Of a stretch of 64,000 nt of DNA, positions 1-7,923 are shown in pieces (the first letter of the stretch is position 1; the number at the start of each line of letters is the position of its first letter). Below the pieces are notes generated by a model, which ran no database searches, was not told the DNA's origin, and worked only from the letters and a program-made list of their open reading frames with translations. The stretch is taken from contig NZ_PVNL01000100.1 of the NCBI RefSeq assembly GCF_002994635.1, forward strand, positions 92,005 to 156,004, in the 5' to 3' direction. The DNA comes from Enhygromyxa salina. Lineage in GTDB: Bacteria; Myxococcota_A; Polyangia; Nannocystales; Nannocystaceae. Both the position numbers and the translations under genes were made by a program.

Positions 1-1
1 G

Positions 2-112
2 TTCTCTCGGGTGATCATGTCTCACGGGCAGTCCATCGAGGGCGCCGACGCGCGCGAGCGACTGCGCAGCGCGCTCGAGTGGATGCTCGGTGGGCTTCGC
101 AGCGCGGCGTGA
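2..112 (+). CDS. 3' end of an unidentified protein (partial)
   Basis: The window opens inside a plus-strand reading frame that runs to a TGA at 110-112. The visible 36 residues (ending LRSALEWMLGGLRSAA) form an amphipathic C-terminal helix and include a VIMSHG stretch. That could be the tail of a metallo-beta-lactamase-fold hydrolase or a phosphatase, but too little is present to assign it. The call as real coding rests on the in-frame stop, the protein-like composition and the absence of any competing frame. Confidence 0.45.
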   Translation, partial: FSRVIMSHGQSIEGADARERLRSALEWMLGGLRSAA

Positions 113-199
113 GCACGAGGTGCTCGTCCGCGCGCGGATGGGCTTCGGCACGCTTCGATCCCCACTGTGCACCGCGAAACATCGGGCTATGCTCGGCCG

Positions 200-1075
200 A
201 TGTTCGAGGGAATTCGCGCGCGCGTCACGTGCCTGCTGGTGGCTGCGCTCGCGGCAGCGTGCACGCTGCCCAACCCCGCGTTCGACGACGCCGAGACTGA
301 GGGTCGGCTCGACGCCGACGCCGATACCGACACGGACATCGACACCAACAACGACGCCGACACCAACAACGATCCGGAGACCGACGGCGATGGTGACGGC
401 GACCCCAGCACCACGCGTCCGGGTGACGGCGACGGCGACATGTGTACGCCCCCGTCGATCGACTGTGAGGGCACCTGCGTGTCCACGGCCAACGATCCGC
501 TCAATTGCGGCGGCTGTGGCGACGTCTGTCCAGCCGAGCACATGTGTCAGGGCAGCAAGTGCGTCGACGCGCAGGGCGTGGCGCGGGTCGTGTTCGTGAC
601 CTCGCAGTTCTACACGGGTGCGCTCGGCGGGCTCGACGGCGCCGACGCGAAGTGCAACGAGCGGGCCGGCGACGCCAAGCTCGAAGGCCAATTCAAGGCG
701 TGGATCGGCGTCGGCCCCAACAACCCCGCGTCGACCTTCACGCAGCACGGCTACTTCGTGCTCCCAGACGGCCGTACAATCGTAGCGAACAGCTGGGCAG
801 ATCTGCTCGACGGTACGCTGGACTTTCCGATCTACGTCAACGAATTTGGAGAGCCAGCTGACGCGCCGCTGGGGTGCAACGGCGACACCGCGGTCGTGTG
901 GACCGGCGTCTCGACCAACGGTCAGACCCTGGCGGCCAATTGCAGCGGCTGGACCGTGTCGACTGGTGAAGGCCGCGTCGGCTACATCAAGGCCATGAAC
1001 GAGAGCTGGACGCTGGTGCCAATGTGCGGTGCCGGGTGCGAACAGGCGCTCCCGATCTACTGCTTCGAGCAGTGA
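200..1075 (+). CDS. DUF1554-domain surface lipoprotein
   Basis: Predicted exported lipoprotein of 291 aa. The ATG at 200 gives a clean signal peptide ending in LAAAC, so the lipidated Cys is about residue 21; an upstream in-frame ATG at 167 would add residues in front of the signal and is less likely. An acidic Asp/Asn/Thr linker (about 25-80) follows, then a Cys-rich segment (NCGGCGDVC, about 85-125). The C-terminal domain starts with VVFVTSQFYTGALGG and GADAKC, the typical opening of DUF1554, a family known from leptospiral and myxobacterial surface proteins and of unknown function. Paired cysteines near the end (MCGAGC, IYCF) fit disulfides outside the cytoplasm. It converges with the next gene over a hairpin. 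Confidence 0.85.
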   Translation: MFEGIRARVTCLLVAALAAACTLPNPAFDDAETEGRLDADADTDTDIDTNNDADTNNDPETDGDGDGDPSTTRPGDGDGDMCTPPSIDCEGTCVSTANDPLNCGGCGDVCPAEHMCQGSKCVDAQGVARVVFVTSQFYTGALGGLDGADAKCNERAGDAKLEGQFKAWIGVGPNNPASTFTQHGYFVLPDGRTIVANSWADLLDGTLDFPIYVNEFGEPADAPLGCNGDTAVVWTGVSTNGQTLAANCSGWTVSTGEGRVGYIKAMNESWTLVPMCGAGCEQALPIYCFEQ

Positions 1076-1095
1076 CGCTCCGCGAGCTGCAAATT

Positions 1096-1139
1096 GCATG
1101 TGGAGCACGACAAGCCCCCTGGTAGGGGCCCACACATGC
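1096..1139. terminator. nested hairpin, probable bidirectional terminator
   Basis: An outer 7-bp stem (GCATGTG at 1096-1102 with CACATGC at 1133-1139) encloses an inner stem (GCCCC at 1114-1118 with GGGGC at 1125-1129, loop of 6). It lies between two convergent genes. There is no strong T-tract on either side, so terminator function is inferred from position. Confidence 0.5.
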
Positions 1140-1220
1140 GGTCGAGTACGAGCGACCCCGAGGAGCGAAGCGGCTGCAGTCGCCGAAGTGTCGAACTCCA
1201 TGTGGGGGTCACAACAACCG

Positions 1221-2903
1221 TTAGGGCTCGACGGCTCCGGCGGCGCAGCTCGAGGGATCCCGCGGCTCGCCCCGCTGATCCATGGCCGGGCAGTCCACGC
1301 CGACCCCTTCGACCGCGCCCCCGGCCGCGGGCAGCAGCGTGGGCGTGGCGCCGCCGTGATCCCCGATGGCATCCAGTTGTGGATCCGCAAAGCTGATTCC
1401 AGTCACACACGCGCCCTGGTCCGGCCACTGTAGGTTGTTCGCGCCCGTCATGGGGTCGCCGCAGCTCGTATCGACGAACAGGCTGTTGTTCACGCTGAAG
1501 CTGCCCCCAACGCGACTGCCCACGAAGGTCGCGTTGGTCACCGTGCCGCCGTTGTCGACGTCGAGGCCCGACGGCGAATTCATGTAGAAGGTGCTGTTCT
1601 CGAGGTCGATGGTGCCGTTGTTGATCCACAGCCCACCGAGCGGTCCGCCGAGCTCGTCACCGGCCACGTTGACGCCGCTGCGATTGTTCATGAAGGTCGA
1701 ACCGCGCACGGTCACCGCGTTGTCCTTGATGAACGAGACGCCCCCGAGCCGCCCGGTGTTGCCGTCGAACACGCACTGGTCAATCAACATCTGGCGCTGG
1801 CCCGCGTTCGGGGTCCGAAACAGCGCGCCGCCCAGCTCGTTGGCCTTGTTGTTGCGAAACACGGATCCGCAGATCGTGTAGACCTCGTCCTCGTCGTTGA
1901 GGCCATCGAACACGATCGCGCCGCTGTTGCCCCCTGCCCCGCCTTGCTCGTCGTGGTTGAAGTTCGGGCAGCCCGGCTCGACATAGTTCTGCCCGACGCC
2001 CAGCGCGGTGTTGCCCTCGAACACTGAATTGTAGATCTGGGGATTGGCGAACAGCATACCAATTGCGCCGCCGTTGGCCGCCCGGTTGTCGATGAAGCTG
2101 CTGCCCGAGATGATCACCTCGGGCACCCCGAGCACATAGATCGCCCCGCCCGCGATATCGGGGCCCTCGAGCGCGGCGGCGTTGTCTTGAAAGTGGGAGT
2201 CGATCACGTGGAGCACGCCGTTGCGCACGTAGATGACCCCGCCCGAGCCCTCTTTGTAGCCGTACGCGCAATCGGGGTTCTGTGGATCTTGGGGAAAATA
2301 CTCACCGGCCTGCGCCGCCCCGTTGATGAAGGTCATGCGCTGCAGCACGATCTTCGTCGGGTTGTTCATCCAGTCGGGGTGGTTGAACGAAAAGTGGCGA
2401 ACCTGGCCGCCAGCGTCCAGCGTGACGCGGCCCTCACCGTCGATGATCGTGTCGACGTCGATCGGGAGCACGATCGTCTGGTCCAGGGTGATCGTGACGG
2501 GATCGGGCCCGCAGTCGAAGGTGATCGTGCCGCCGGCCTCAGCCGCCGCGGTCAGGGCGGCCGCCGTGCAGCTCGCCGGGCTGCCCGTGCCGATCACCGC
2601 GGTCGGCTGTGAGGTGTCGTAGAGCGCCAGCGGGGGGTCACAGACCGCGGGCGGGGGATCGCCGTCGCCATCGCCGTCTCCGTCTCCGTCTCCGGGATCA
2701 CCGTCTCCGTCGCCCGGATCGCCGTCTCCGTCGCCCGGATCGCCGTCTCCGTCGCCCGGATCTCCGTCGCCATCCCCGGTGTCGCCGTCGCCGGTCGTGC
2801 TGGTGTCGTCGTCCGCGACCTTGCTCGGATCGGCGCAGCCGATTGCTGGCACCACCACAATCGCCAACGCAGCATATAACGAGTGAAGACGGCCCGTGCT
2901 CAT
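1221..2903 (-). CDS. parallel beta-helix lipoprotein with choice-of-anchor Q-type C-terminus
   Basis: 560-aa predicted surface lipoprotein. The ATG at 2903 gives a signal peptide ending VVPAIGC; a longer frame to 3050 lacks a signal-like start and was not used. Residues about 25-75 are an acidic linker of GDGDGDP units, typical of Nannocystis-type lipoproteins. Residues about 110-490 carry right-handed parallel beta-helix repeats with recurring N-N-x-A and G-G-A-I motifs (GGAIYVLG, GGAIGMLF, GGALFR). The end (VDCPAMDQRGEPRD then GAVE) matches the choice-of-anchor Q pattern found C-terminal to such helices. A role in adhesion or polysaccharide binding is possible from the fold; no catalytic residues could be assigned. 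It diverges from the next gene. Confidence 0.85.
   Translation of the reverse strand: MSTGRLHSLYAALAIVVVPAIGCADPSKVADDDTSTTGDGDTGDGDGDPGDGDGDPGDGDGDPGDGDGDPGDGDGDGDGDGDPPPAVCDPPLALYDTSQPTAVIGTGSPASCTAAALTAAAEAGGTITFDCGPDPVTITLDQTIVLPIDVDTIIDGEGRVTLDAGGQVRHFSFNHPDWMNNPTKIVLQRMTFINGAAQAGEYFPQDPQNPDCAYGYKEGSGGVIYVRNGVLHVIDSHFQDNAAALEGPDIAGGAIYVLGVPEVIISGSSFIDNRAANGGAIGMLFANPQIYNSVFEGNTALGVGQNYVEPGCPNFNHDEQGGAGGNSGAIVFDGLNDEDEVYTICGSVFRNNKANELGGALFRTPNAGQRQMLIDQCVFDGNTGRLGGVSFIKDNAVTVRGSTFMNNRSGVNVAGDELGGPLGGLWINNGTIDLENSTFYMNSPSGLDVDNGGTVTNATFVGSRVGGSFSVNNSLFVDTSCGDPMTGANNLQWPDQGACVTGISFADPQLDAIGDHGGATPTLLPAAGGAVEGVGVDCPAMDQRGEPRDPSSCAAGAVEP
2695..2778. repeat. 21-bp in-frame tandem repeat encoding GDGDGDP
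   Basis: Three consecutive 21-bp units (2695-2715, 2716-2736, 2737-2757) and a degraded fourth encode the acidic GDGDGDP linker of the beta-helix lipoprotein. The unit is a multiple of three, so slippage would change linker length without breaking the frame. Confidence 0.85.
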
Positions 2904-3297
2904 GCCGGCAGAATAGACAGCGCCCCACTCGGGGACAACGGCCCCGCCCACATGCCCCATTGCGCCCCGCCAGCGCAGCGCCAGCGTAGATTGGTCCGCG
3001 GCGCTCGCGGGTGGTCGGGGCGCACCCAACCACGTGATCGGCGTGGGCACCCGCAGCTTCAGAGACCGTTGACCAACTCGGCGAGGCCGGGTGCTCAGAC
3101 CGCACCCTCTCCAACACTGTATTCACTGGTTGACGAGATCAGGCTCGCGGCGATCCGGCCGCGCTGGCCGGTATGGTCGGGCGAGCTTGTAACGCAGGTT
3201 GAAGCAAGTCGTGCGATGGGTGCACAAAGATCCCAGGCAGGGCGCGGGCGAGACTCCTCCCCGCTGGCCGACAGCCGTGACATCCCGAGGTCCCCCG
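2904..3297. promoter_or_regulatory. 394-bp divergent intergenic region
   Basis: It separates the minus-strand beta-helix lipoprotein from the plus-strand gene at 3298, so promoters for both should lie here. No convincing -10/-35 pair, operator or RNA structure was recognised. Confidence 0.3.
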
Positions 3298-3768
3298 ATG
3301 GCATTGTACGAGATCATCACACGCTTTGAACCAATTCACCTCAGCACCCAGGTCGAGGCGACGACCGATGAAAACCTGCGCGAGTACCTCGCCGGCCAGA
3401 CCGCGATGTGGGCGCGAATGCAGCGTAATGGCGGTCGCTGCATCTCGGTGGTCGACTGCTCGATCAGCACCAAGATCACCGCGGTGCAGCGGCGCATCTA
3501 CGCCGACTGGATCAATGCATCGGGCGACTTGCTCGATGGCTGCCTGGTCGGCGCGGCGTTCATCATGCCCTCGATCGTGGTGCGCGGGGCCCTGACAGCG
3601 GTGTTCTGGGTCGCGCGGCTCTCGGCTCCGCACACGGTCCACAGCACGCTCGAGGGCGGGCTGAATTGGGCTCTGGACCTGGCCCGGCGCGAGGGTCTAC
3701 CGCTCAGCGTCGCGCTCGAGCGCGAGGGCGTCGACGCATTCCGACGGCTCCGGGAGGCGAGCGCCTGA
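3298..3768 (+). CDS. hypothetical protein, possibly STAS/SpoIIAA-like fold
   Basis: 156-aa soluble protein. The ATG at 3298 (MALYEIITRF) is preferred; in-frame upstream sequence back to 3199 is Arg/Pro rich and unlike protein. The pattern (beta strand, helix, the strand CISVVDCS, a helix, the strand VVRGALTAVFWV, a terminal helix) and the DCSIST segment recall small myxobacterial proteins with an STAS- or SpoIIAA-like fold that assess crescent-shaped effects on enzyme partners. That similarity is weak and by eye only. There is no signal peptide or membrane segment. It converges with the gene at 3775, leaving six bases between stops. Function unknown. Confidence 0.6.
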   Translation: MALYEIITRFEPIHLSTQVEATTDENLREYLAGQTAMWARMQRNGGRCISVVDCSISTKITAVQRRIYADWINASGDLLDGCLVGAAFIMPSIVVRGALTAVFWVARLSAPHTVHSTLEGGLNWALDLARREGLPLSVALEREGVDAFRRLREASA

Positions 3769-3774
3769 GTCCCC

Positions 3775-4623
3775 CTATTCGTGATCGGTGAAGTGATAGT
3801 AGACATTGGAGGGGGTGTGCTGCAGCGCACCATTGGCGTGGGGCAGCGAGGCGATCCACGGACGCAATGGCGCGATCCCCTGCTCGCTCAGTGATTTGTT
3901 CATGAGCTCGACCTGCCCGCAAAATCCCCGCACGGCGGGCGCACGCGCGGCCCATCCGCGCAGCCAGGTATCGAGCACCAACGGCGACGACGCGTGAAAG
4001 TAGACCTGCCGCCCGGCGCTGAGCAAGCAGCGCTGAAACACGAGGTACCGGCTGCCGCGCCACAGCGGCTCGAACTGCGCGAGGTTGCGGATCGCCGCGC
4101 GGACCCGCGTGGGGTCCAGGCGCACGTAGATCTTGAAGTCGGACAGCCGCTCGCGCGTGAAGTCGAGACCCAGGATATACACGGCGCCAGGCCGCAGTGA
4201 GCTCGGCAGCGGAGGCGCATTCAGGGCCACCCGCAGCTGCTCGACGCAGCGCGCCGAGTCGTCACGAAAGATCAGGTAGTACTTCAGGCGTGGTCGCTCG
4301 GGGGCCGCGTCGATGCCCAGCACGATCTGCAGGACCTCCGGCCCCGACACGCCGCCGTCGCCCAGCACACCCACCATGCGCGGGGGGAGTGGCACGGCCA
4401 GGGCCTCGGCGATCCGCTGCAGGCGCTCGTTGGCGACCGCGACCAGGCTGGGATCGCTGGCCACGTCGAAATAGCAGGTCTGCCGCCACACCGACGCCTG
4501 CGCGCCGATCCGCGCCGAGTACTCCTCGAAGCTCGGCGCCGCAGCGCCCGCGCGGGCCAGCTCGTCGAAGCACAGCAGCTCGTCAGGGGGATCCTGACCG
4601 GCGGACAGCAAGGCTCGAAGCAT
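3775..4623 (-). CDS. unknown cytosolic protein next to the radical SAM cassettes
   Basis: 282-aa protein with no recognised domain. The ATG at 4623 (MLRALLSAG) is chosen; TTG 4650 and GTG 4641 are in-frame alternatives. The C-terminal half alternates hydrophobic strands with charged loops (KYYLIFRDD, YILGLDFTRERLSDFKIYVRLDP, SRYLVFQRCLL), which resembles the strand pattern of the two proteins at 4737 and 7017 and loosely that of ABBA-type barrels. It ends SNVYYHFTDHE. It is divergently transcribed from the first cassette with 113 bp between start codons, so shared regulation is plausible. Whether it is a diverged third member of the same family needs a structural comparison. Confidence 0.65.
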   Translation of the reverse strand: MLRALLSAGQDPPDELLCFDELARAGAAAPSFEEYSARIGAQASVWRQTCYFDVASDPSLVAVANERLQRIAEALAVPLPPRMVGVLGDGGVSGPEVLQIVLGIDAAPERPRLKYYLIFRDDSARCVEQLRVALNAPPLPSSLRPGAVYILGLDFTRERLSDFKIYVRLDPTRVRAAIRNLAQFEPLWRGSRYLVFQRCLLSAGRQVYFHASSPLVLDTWLRGWAARAPAVRGFCGQVELMNKSLSEQGIAPLRPWIASLPHANGALQHTPSNVYYHFTDHE

Positions 4624-4736
4624 GGGGCTGGGCGTGGCCACGGCCCGCAAGCCTACCTTGCTCGATCACGCCCGGGCAGTCGGGCGCGTGTTATCGTGCG
4701 CGCGAGGTTCCGTGCCCGCCGCGCAGGCCGCCCGCC

Positions 4737-5603
4737 ATGAACCACCCACGAACGCTGCTGATCCCGAGCACGCCCGGCGATCGTTTCTTCGACTACTGCC
4801 TGGAGATCTACGAGCCGCGCTGCGATCCCGCCGACAAGCTGCGCGGCGAGAGCCTGCTGTGGAACAGCCTCGAGGTCGCGGGCCTGCCCGCGCGTGACGA
4901 CGCGATCTTTCACGCGATCCAGCGGGCCGCCGGCCGCGACATGACGGTGTTTGGCGTCAAGTGGTTCGACGCCAGGCTGTCGTGGGAGCTGTATTTTTAC
5001 GACCCCCAGCGCGAGGACACCCAGATCACCGCGGCCGGCCTGCGCGACGCGCTTGTCGGTGAGCTCGACATCCGCGTGCGGGTGCCCGACGAGATCCGCT
5101 ACTTCATGTACAGCTTCGACCTCGACGCCGGGTCACTCGCCCGCGCCCAGGTCGACGAGCTCAACGTGTACCTGCAGTTCCACGAGGGCCAGGGCGGCCA
5201 CTCCTACGCCGTGCGCGAGGGCGCCTGTGAGCTGCGCAACACCTACCGTTTTCACCGGCCGAAGCTCGAGATCGACGCGATCCTGCATCAGGTGCAGCGC
5301 AGCATGTACGTCGATTTCACGCGCACGCGGCTGGCCGAGATCGTGATCCCCGAGCTGTTCGAGTGCCAGAAGATCTGTGTGGCCAAGAAGCGCTTCGCCG
5401 ACGCGATCTACTACTCGGGGATCACGGTCGATCAGCTGCTGTGGTTCTTCGAGCGGTTCGCGTACCCGCCCGAGGTCCGAGCGTTCGTCGAGCAGCAGCG
5501 CGAGCGCTTCGAGCACTTGCTGTTCGACGTCGGCATTGACTATCACACCGGCCCCGACGGGGGCTTGGTCTACGCCAAGACCGGGTACTACTCTACGCTC
5601 TAG
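4737..5603 (+). CDS. radical-SAM-partner protein, copy 1 (unknown family)
   Basis: 288-aa protein, first gene of cassette 1. The ATG at 4737 is the natural start, since the paralog at 7017 aligns from a similar point. Shared blocks with that paralog are DKLRGESLLWNSL near residue 35, HAIQRAAG near 62, IPELFECQKICVAKK near 205, a YYSGITVDQL block, FEHLLFDVGIDY, and a C-terminal tail KTGYYSTL. No known fold was recognised; mixed strands and helices suggest a soluble alpha/beta protein. A pseudo-radical SAM gene begins seven bases after its stop, so the two are almost certainly co-transcribed. It may be a scaffold, a substrate, or a binding partner of the radical SAM-type protein. Confidence 0.8.
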   Translation: MNHPRTLLIPSTPGDRFFDYCLEIYEPRCDPADKLRGESLLWNSLEVAGLPARDDAIFHAIQRAAGRDMTVFGVKWFDARLSWELYFYDPQREDTQITAAGLRDALVGELDIRVRVPDEIRYFMYSFDLDAGSLARAQVDELNVYLQFHEGQGGHSYAVREGACELRNTYRFHRPKLEIDAILHQVQRSMYVDFTRTRLAEIVIPELFECQKICVAKKRFADAIYYSGITVDQLLWFFERFAYPPEVRAFVEQQRERFEHLLFDVGIDYHTGPDGGLVYAKTGYYSTL

Positions 5604-5610
5604 CTCGCTC

Positions 5611-6834
5611 ATGTCCGACGATCTGCTGGTCACGATCGACTCCGAGGCGCCGCTGCCTGGCCGCCCGCGTGCAGACGGCCGGCCGGCGGCCGTCGAGCTG
5701 TCGCGCTTCGCCGCGTTCGCGCAGCACCACGCGCAGGCGCCCACCCACGCGCGGGTGATCTTCTGTGGTGACGGCCCGGCGCTCGAGCAGCACGGCTTCG
5801 AGTTCGTGATGGCCGCGCAGGCGGGCGGGTTCACCAGGATCCGCCTGGACACGAGCGCCCGCCGGCTCACCGAGGCCGCCCAAGTCCGGGCCGTGGTCAT
5901 GGCTGGCGTCAACGAATTCAGCGTCGGGCTCCACGGCGACACGCCCGCGCTGCACGACGCGTTGACCGGGCGCGCGGGCGACTTCGCTGACGTCACGACC
6001 TGCCTGAGTCGGCTGGCCAAGCACGACGTGCGCGTGCTCGTCGACGTCGTGGTCACGACCACGAACCTCGAGGCGCTGCCGCGGATCGTCGCGCTGGCGA
6101 TCGCGGAGGGGGCCCAGCGGATCGCGCTGTGGAGCTACCTCGCCGATCGTGACAGTCCCGAGGCGCGGGCGTTGATCGTGAGCCTCGAGGCGCTGATCCC
6201 TGCGGTGAAGCGGGCGATCGCGCAGTGTCGCGCGGCGGGTGTGCAGGTCGTCGTTCGGCACGTACCTGCGTGCCTGCTCGCGGAGATGAGCGACGCGCTC
6301 GACAACGGCTCGGCCGACGCGTTCGAGGGTATTCGGCCTGGGCGACCGCTGCCGCGATTCAACTGCTTGCACGAGGCCAAGTGCGGGCACGCCGAGGCCT
6401 GTCTCGGGCTGCACCACGCGTACGTGAATACCCACGGCTGGGAGCTCGAGCGGCTGCAGCCCAGCCCCCGAACGCAGCCGTGGCGCGAGCGTGACCGCAG
6501 CGTCGAGCTGGGCGCGGGCGCAAACGCGACCCCGCGCGGACACGCGGCCTGGCTCGAGCTCCTCGGTGAGCACGCGTCGTTGGTCGCGGGTGTGTCGCTG
6601 ACCCGGACCGAGGCGCGCTACCCCATGCAGATGCCTGATCAGACCCGGTTTGTGTTGGTGTTGACCGCCCGCGATGACGACGCGCGCACGTTCACGCAGA
6701 GCCGCTCGTTCAACCTCGCGTATACCGACGTCGAGGGGCCGGCTGCGGAGCTGGCGATCGCGGAATTTGTGGGGCCGGTGCTCGCGACGATCGCCGCGAA
6801 TGATGACGGGGCGCTGTCTCTGAACCCGCGGTGA
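5611..6834 (+). CDS. pseudo-radical SAM protein (cluster-binding motif lost)
   Basis: 407-aa paralog of the intact radical SAM protein at 7924. They align from VTIDSEAPLP here with VTVDFHCHSA there. The three SAM-cluster cysteines (C24, C28, C31 of the intact copy) are replaced here by Ala, Gly and Arg, and the SAM-binding GGE becomes GDG. Downstream the barrel is kept (RIRLDT, VNEFSVGLHGD). So are four C-terminal cysteines (C221, C252, C258, C264, spaced CLL then Cx5Cx5C), as in the intact copy, suggesting that an auxiliary iron-sulfur or zinc site survives. Radical SAM chemistry is not expected; a role as partner or chaperone of the active enzyme is inferred. The ATG at 5611 follows the upstream stop by seven bases. 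Confidence 0.85.
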   Translation: MSDDLLVTIDSEAPLPGRPRADGRPAAVELSRFAAFAQHHAQAPTHARVIFCGDGPALEQHGFEFVMAAQAGGFTRIRLDTSARRLTEAAQVRAVVMAGVNEFSVGLHGDTPALHDALTGRAGDFADVTTCLSRLAKHDVRVLVDVVVTTTNLEALPRIVALAIAEGAQRIALWSYLADRDSPEARALIVSLEALIPAVKRAIAQCRAAGVQVVVRHVPACLLAEMSDALDNGSADAFEGIRPGRPLPRFNCLHEAKCGHAEACLGLHHAYVNTHGWELERLQPSPRTQPWRERDRSVELGAGANATPRGHAAWLELLGEHASLVAGVSLTRTEARYPMQMPDQTRFVLVLTARDDDARTFTQSRSFNLAYTDVEGPAAELAIAEFVGPVLATIAANDDGALSLNPR

Positions 6835-7016
6835 CTCGGGTTTGGCGGGATTTCGGCATGCAGAGTCGGGCCTCAGAGGCATGCACCGGGTAATTACGGA
6901 CGCCACCCGCCTCGCGACCGGCGCGATCGGCCTGCCGTCACAGATCTTCACACCCACGCCCCAAACCGACGGCGCCGAAGCCCCCCGCTACTCACGCGCG
7001 AGCCGCTGGCGTACCC

Positions 7017-7922
7017 TTGACCGCGTTGTCGCCCCAAGATCACCCCGCGGCCCCGGCCCCCAGCGAGCTGGTGCCGGCCAGCAACCGCGACCGACACCTC
7101 AACGTCGGCTTCGAGGCCTACCGCCCGGTCCGTCCGCTCGCCGACAAGGTCCGCGGCGAGAACCTGCTGTGGCACTCGCTCCTGCACGCCGGGCAGCTCG
7201 ACGCCTGGGACGATCCGCTGCACGCGATCCAGCGTCGGTTGGGCGTCGATCGTTCGATCTGGGGCGTGTTCGTGGATCTCCAGACCAGCGAGCTAGCGTG
7301 GGAGCTGCGCCTGCTCAACGACCAACCTGGCGCGCCGCTCGGCGTGCTCGACCCGCTCCGCGCAGCCCTGCGGCCGTGGCTCGAGCTGGCGCCCGGGCTC
7401 GACGCGCTCGGGCCCTACGCGGTGCTTGGTCTGCGCTTCGACCCGTCGACCATGGCGACCGGTCGCATCGAGGCGATCGAGCTACACGAGCGCGAGCCGG
7501 GCTCGCCCACCACCTCGGTCTACCGCGTCACCAGCACCACCCGCGAGCTGGTCAGCAGCGAGCTGCTGCGCGAGCCCAAGCGCCACATCAACGAGGTGCT
7601 GCCCGCGATCAAGACCAGCGAGTTCGTGAACTTCACGGCCCAGCCGCGCCTGCTCGGCCGCGTGATGATCCCCGAGCTGTTCGCGTGCCGCCGCCTGCAC
7701 GTGGCCAAGCGCCCGACCTGCGACAGCCTGTGCTTCTCGGGCGTGAACGTCGAGCAGCTCGCGTTCACCTACAAGCGGTTTGACTACCCGGCGCCGATGC
7801 TCGAGTTCCTGACCGCGAATCAGGCGGCGCTCGAGCACCTATTGTTCGATGTAGCGATCGAATACCGCGAGGTCGAGGGTCGCGTCACGTACCCCAAGAC
7901 CGGCTACTACGGGAGCTTCTGA
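7017..7922 (+). CDS. radical-SAM-partner protein, copy 2 (unknown family)
   Basis: 301-aa paralog of the protein at 4737 and first gene of cassette 2. The frame has no ATG near its 5' end; TTG 7017 is used, with TTG 7026 and an in-frame GTG about 55 bases in as alternatives. Conserved blocks are DKVRGENLLWHSL, HAIQRRLG, IPELFACRRLHVAKR, SGVNVEQL, EHLLFDVAIEY and the tail YPKTGYYGSF. Its stop is separated by one base from the ATG of the intact radical SAM gene, indicating translational coupling. No catalytic motif of a known family is visible. The shared KTGYY tail in both copies, directly ahead of each radical SAM-type gene, makes it a candidate partner or modified substrate. Confidence 0.78.
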   Translation: MTALSPQDHPAAPAPSELVPASNRDRHLNVGFEAYRPVRPLADKVRGENLLWHSLLHAGQLDAWDDPLHAIQRRLGVDRSIWGVFVDLQTSELAWELRLLNDQPGAPLGVLDPLRAALRPWLELAPGLDALGPYAVLGLRFDPSTMATGRIEAIELHEREPGSPTTSVYRVTSTTRELVSSELLREPKRHINEVLPAIKTSEFVNFTAQPRLLGRVMIPELFACRRLHVAKRPTCDSLCFSGVNVEQLAFTYKRFDYPAPMLEFLTANQAALEHLLFDVAIEYREVEGRVTYPKTGYYGSF

Positions 7923-7923
7923 G

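Noticed and set aside
2695..2778. A CRISPR-like array
   Set aside because: The 21-bp units are contiguous, without spacers, and encode an in-frame GDGDGDP linker.
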